From the NCBI RefSeq assembly GCF_000802205.1, contig NZ_CP012850.1:1302001-1366000 (forward strand): a stretch of 64,000 bases of DNA. Reading direction: 5' to 3'. Positions 60,672-64,000 of this stretch are shown piece by piece. The position numbers and the translations under genes were made by a program. The notes under the pieces were generated by a model. It saw only the letters and a list, made by a program, of their open reading frames with translations, was not told where the DNA came from and made no database searches. The stretch is from Candidatus Nitrosocosmicus oleophilus. Lineage in GTDB: Archaea; Thermoproteota; Nitrososphaeria; Nitrososphaerales; Nitrososphaeraceae. How positions within the stretch are numbered: position 1 is the first letter of the stretch; each line of letters opens with the position of its first letter.

Positions 60672-61199
60672 TTGAATCTACCTTCACCAGTGGGGATACC
60701 GGTTGGCTTCGTAAAGATCTTATCTATACTGTTTATCATTGTCTTATTTAATCATCCTTGTCAAGCCTTTTCTTTAATTGCAAATACGTCAGTTGTCAAG
60801 AATAATTATTGGATAAGTGAACGAGATAATTTGAACATAAGTCTTAGACTTGAACCGCAAGTGCCAATTATCGATCAAGTTACTAGACTAACCTTTGAGT
60901 TAAGAAACCTTAATGATTCTACACTAGTTAATAATCTAAATACAAAGGTTACTCTAACAGATCATGATGGGAGATTGTATAAGTTCGAAAATAAATCAAT
61001 TCCCATATCTGGGGGTCACTTTTCAGTTGATTATATTTTTCCAGATGATGGCGAACATAGAATAATTTTGCAGATATATAAGAATACTACCCCGTTTACT
61101 GTAAGTTCATTTGATTTGGCAATACCTCATTCGGTAGCCCCATCTGAAAATGAAAAATTATTAAATCCATTTATTGACTTTTTTGATTCCCTTTTCTAG
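60672..61199 (+). CDS. Exported Ig-like/YtkA-like domain protein
   Basis: 175 residues (TTG start): signal peptide (about 10-33), beta-sandwich domain with ISLRLEPQVPIIDQVTRLTF, TKVTLTDHDGRLYKF and IFPDDGEHRIILQIY, a pattern seen in YtkA-like and FixH-type extracellular domains. Some such domains chaperone copper, but no ligand residues stand out here. Confidence 0.65.
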   Translation: MNLPSPVGIPVGFVKILSILFIIVLFNHPCQAFSLIANTSVVKNNYWISERDNLNISLRLEPQVPIIDQVTRLTFELRNLNDSTLVNNLNTKVTLTDHDGRLYKFENKSIPISGGHFSVDYIFPDDGEHRIILQIYKNTTPFTVSSFDLAIPHSVAPSENEKLLNPFIDFFDSLF

Positions 61200-61488
61200 A
61201 AAATTGATTGACATTGTTAGTATAGGATAACTTTGCCAATTGAATAATTTATTAAACAAGTAAAACTGTCGTTTGAATATCTGAAAACTAACACTTGATT
61301 TAAGGCATCTTTTAGTATGTAGACTACATTCAATCTTGAATTGTATCCACACGGGCCCGGACCTTATGTGAATAAAGCGTTAGATGATTATGATGAGTGA
61401 TAGAATCGAGTCATAATTCTTTCACATACTACCTGGCCACCTGACTTCTTCCGGCATTCTGAAAACGGACAAAAAGAGTAGACCTATC

Positions 61489-61749
61489 TTATTCAAAATC
61501 ATCTTTCCTACTGCTATTTCGCCATTTTCCTGCTCTACTCTGCTTGATACCCCAAGAGGCCCAAGTGGCCGCCATTACAGCGATGAATCCTAAGAAGATC
61601 ACAACTACTATTGCAACGTTCTGATAAATAGTGTAATCTTCTGCATAAAAGAATAACCAGATAATTACTCCTATTATGGAAGCGAAAAAGGTGAGAATAG
61701 ATATGGTAACCCTCCACCCCATGCCGTCATCAGAGAGTGAATTGGACAT
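61489..61749 (-). CDS. Small two-helix membrane protein
   Basis: About 86 residues from the internal Met at 61749 (frame open to 61761). Two transmembrane helices (roughly VTISILTFFASIIGVIIWLF and VAIVVVIFLGFIAVMAATWA) with a polar C-terminal tail. Not recognised; similar small proteins are frequent in Nitrososphaeria. Confidence 0.68.
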   Translation of the reverse strand: MSNSLSDDGMGWRVTISILTFFASIIGVIIWLFFYAEDYTIYQNVAIVVVIFLGFIAVMAATWASWGIKQSRAGKWRNSSRKDDFE

Positions 61750-61761
61750 CTTTACTTCCAC

Positions 61762-62174
61762 TTACATATATGTGCAAAATTAATAAGGTTTTTCACATTG
61801 CTTATGGTTGCTCTATATATGGGCCCAGACAAATTTTAGTCCAAATACCATGAGGACGCTATTGCACTTAATTACATATCCTCTGAAAAAACACATTTCG
61901 AATACAAATTAAAATAGTCAAAATAATGCACAATTGTTACTGTATTTAGAGCAGTAATTCACACAACTTGCTATTCTTATACTGTAAAGTATATTGAATT
62001 TTGATGGTGGGAGTTCGTTCTTTAATATAATAAATATATTTTTCAGATTATAAAAAACCATCATATTTGGATATAATAGTATTGTACAACTTTGTAAAAA
62101 GGTGTAATTTACCTCTTGAGTATAGATATTAGTAAAAATCAAGACTTAATTGTCAATAATACTTTGGATTATCA
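61762..62174. other. Intergenic region of about 410 bases, nothing recognised
   Basis: AT-rich divergent gap between the two-helix protein and the thiamine-binding-like protein. A TATA-like region lies near 62020-62045. No gene or repeat seen. Confidence 0.35.
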
Positions 62175-62489
62175 ATGGTTTGTGAAGATCATGAGGTAGT
62201 TGCAGAATTTAATATAGTCCAATTAGGAAAACATTATTCAAGTGATCAATTACCTCCAAGCATGAGAGACGAACTAGCCATTGCTACCTATGCTATTAAA
62301 AAAGTTAAAGGAATCAATGTTTTGGGAACGGGCATGAGCATTCATATGAAAGCCAAATCAATTCAAGATATTTTAAAAGCAATAGAGTATACCCATCTAT
62401 CTCTTATGGATATAGGAATATCACGAATAATTTCATCAATACATATAGACGAAAGATATGATAAATCACAAGCGGTAGAAGAGAGATAG
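62175..62489 (+). CDS. MTH1187/YkoF-like (DUF77) thiamine-binding protein
   Basis: 104 residues, ferredoxin-like fold of the UPF0045 family: VVAEFNIVQLGKHYSSDQLP at the N-terminus and SRIISSIHIDERYDK at the C-terminus match the family, including the usual end -I-DxRxDK. Members bind thiamine or related ligands in some organisms; function in archaea is unclear. Start ATG 62175. Confidence 0.72.
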   Translation: MVCEDHEVVAEFNIVQLGKHYSSDQLPPSMRDELAIATYAIKKVKGINVLGTGMSIHMKAKSIQDILKAIEYTHLSLMDIGISRIISSIHIDERYDKSQAVEER

Positions 62490-62723
62490 TTGATTCAGTA
62501 TAAGAAAAGTTACAAATTATACAACATAAGACTATAGTGCTGTCGATAGAAAGGTCTCCATTATCTTGGAGCGTATAGTGGGCGAATTGATAAATTATCC
62601 CATACCAACATTCTCTGATTGTTCATATCCTAATTTCTGACTGCTGCTAGATGAATCCTATCAAAGCGTGAGAGTGAAGAGTAGTAGAAATAAAAGAATG
62701 ATAGTTTGAATTATAGTTTTAAT

Positions 62724-62840
62724 TTATTGTGATTTGCAATTTCCTATTACTTTAATATGCTTACTAAACTTATCCGCATCTCTCCATCCAGACTTAATCA
62801 TAAGGCGATCCGAGATGGTGGTTTCAAAATATATCTGACT
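62724..62840 (-). pseudogene. Possible 3' remnant of a gene
   Basis: 38 residues (IYFETTISDRLMIKSGWRDA, DKFSKHIKVIGN) without a start codon and closed by a stop 5' of it. Protein-like composition, not recognised. Low confidence. Confidence 0.3.
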
Positions 62841-62924
62841 TTATTTTATTCAAAAGGAAGATTCCATTGATTTTATGATAATCGCAAGGTAAGTAGTATA
62901 AGGCATTAATGTGTATTTTATATA

Positions 62925-63816
62925 ATGACTTTAACATCTGTTATTAATATAAAAAGTATATGTATCTGCGCTTTTTTAGCAATTTCGGTGGTATCCGTTC
63001 TTAGTTTTGGAAGTAATACTAAGGATAATTTGATTTCCATATATGCACAAGAGGTTACTTCTAATGTTACTACAAATTATTCTAATATTCCTTCGGCAGA
63101 ATCTGTCCATACAACTGAGATATTGAAACTACCTGCTAACGTAGACACCTTTGTAATGCTAATTGTAAACGAGGCACATGAAAGTTGGAAAGAGGAACAA
63201 CATAAATTAATTACAGATAAGAACGCATATTTTATTCCGACAAATCTTGTTATCTACGAAGGTACAAAGTTAATATTCTTGGATGCCGATGCACCTTGGG
63301 ATACATCTCATCCACATGATTTAGAATTAGTCAATGTTAATAATAGAGAAAATAGCGGTGCTTCATCATTTTCAACTGGTACCTTAGATTATACAAATAC
63401 TTCAGAACCTTTTACACTTCCTGTTGGGAATTATTCAATAACTGATAAGGACTATGAAATAAAAGGAGGAACAATTAACGTGCTTGAAAACAATCAAGGA
63501 AATAGTAATATCAGTGGGAACAACAAACTAATTGTTGGAGGATTTTATACTCCTACAAATCAAGTCAAAGACACAAAGGACAATGATGGTAACTCTCATC
63601 CTGGTTCTTTAGCATATTATAGACAAGCGTTTAATGAAAATGGAATTGAAATATTAAGCGAATATAACTTATTCTAAATGTGATTATTGTCCGGAAGGAT
63701 ATTGGCCTGATAACAAAAGCGGAAATCATACTTTAATCATGTTTAGTTCTGAACGACCACTGGAGCAGACTTTAGAAATCTTAAAAACTTTTGTAAAAGA
63801 GAATGTGTACATATAA
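62925..63816 (+). pseudogene. Frameshifted paralogue of the cupredoxin-like exported protein
   Basis: Frame 1 from ATG 62925 to a stop at 63677: signal peptide (about 1-41), then FVMLIVNEAHESWKEEQHKL, TNLVIYEGTKLIFLDADAPW, DTSHPHDLELV, similar in order to the 47027 protein. Around 63655-63677 the reading frame shifts by one; the next frame continues NITYSKCDYCPEGYWPDNKS and HTLIMFSSERPLEQTLEILK to a TAA at 63816, matching the end of its paralogue in layout. So a 297-residue protein is broken by one indel (real or sequencing error). Confidence 0.68.
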
Positions 63817-64000
63817 TCATATTTCTATCATGTATTGAGACACAATGGCAAATGTATATCGACATATTCGTCGTCATGGGTAAATGACAGCCATTAGAAT
63901 CCACCTTTAAGGACCGATATCGTTCTGAAGCCTACCGGGCCCCATGTAATCTTTTCTCTTATTAGCAAAGGATCAATATGTTTCCTTGAAATAAGATTTT
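63817..64000. other. Intergenic end of window, nothing recognised
   Basis: AT-rich, no open frame with protein character; likely continues beyond the window. Confidence 0.3.

Overview
The window looks like chromosomal DNA of an ammonia-oxidising archaeon (Nitrososphaeria/Thaumarchaeota). The AT-rich composition, with many secreted cupredoxin-like proteins, suggests a Nitrosocosmicus-like soil lineage. The archaeal signature is firm: Rpo7 and Spt4 (RpoE1/RpoE2), ribosomal proteins L15e, L37e and S30e, an Lsm protein, a GTP-dependent dephospho-CoA kinase, DRG GTPase, a two-subunit LeuCD-type hydro-lyase, coenzyme F420 genes (cofD, cofC, cofE, an ArfB-like creatininase), TATA-type promoters, frequent TTG/GTG starts, a C/D box sRNA and a tRNA with a non-canonical intron. 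The genus is an inference; no rRNA is present.

From 1 to about 42 kb the window is gene-dense core chromosome. It opens with F420 synthesis (cofD-cofC, cofE), a HemK-type methyltransferase, an isocitrate/isopropylmalate dehydrogenase, RNase HI, a C/D sRNA and DRG, then leuCD. At 10.7-13.0 kb a YcaO-TfuA pair faces a divergent NHLP/Os1348-like leader-type protein, a possible uncharacterised peptide or protein backbone-modification locus. Next come a PQQ sugar dehydrogenase, a MacB-type ABC exporter, low-complexity exported proteins, a dihydropyrimidinase-like amidohydrolase, rpiA, L37e-Lsm, ArfB-like and PurU-like enzymes. These are followed by L15e/S30e, NAD synthesis (nadA, nadC), Rpo7/Spt4, an Mrp ATPase, CoA synthesis, a class III nucleotide cyclase, a regulator, an Fe-ADH and an SRPBCC protein.

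At 42188 lies tRNA-Lys(CTT). From there to about 59 kb the character changes: low coding density, long AT-rich gaps, gene remnants, GC-rich hairpins, a GC-rich beta-lactamase-fold gene probably acquired from bacteria, and at least nine degenerate same-strand copies of a sequence resembling the tRNA-Lys 3' end (T-arm-like stem, then CGAACCCGCTACC). This looks like an accretion island at a tRNA gene, or a tRNA-derived dispersed repeat family. Its cargo is mostly exported or surface functions (gamma carbonic anhydrase, cupredoxin-like protein, Met-rich protein, FkbM methyltransferase, metallo-beta-lactamase-fold hydrolase). No integrase or transposase gene was seen.

The last 5 kb hold a beta-helix pseudogene broken by a 20-bp duplication, small secreted proteins, a thiamine-binding-like protein and a frameshifted paralogue of the 47-kb cupredoxin-like gene.
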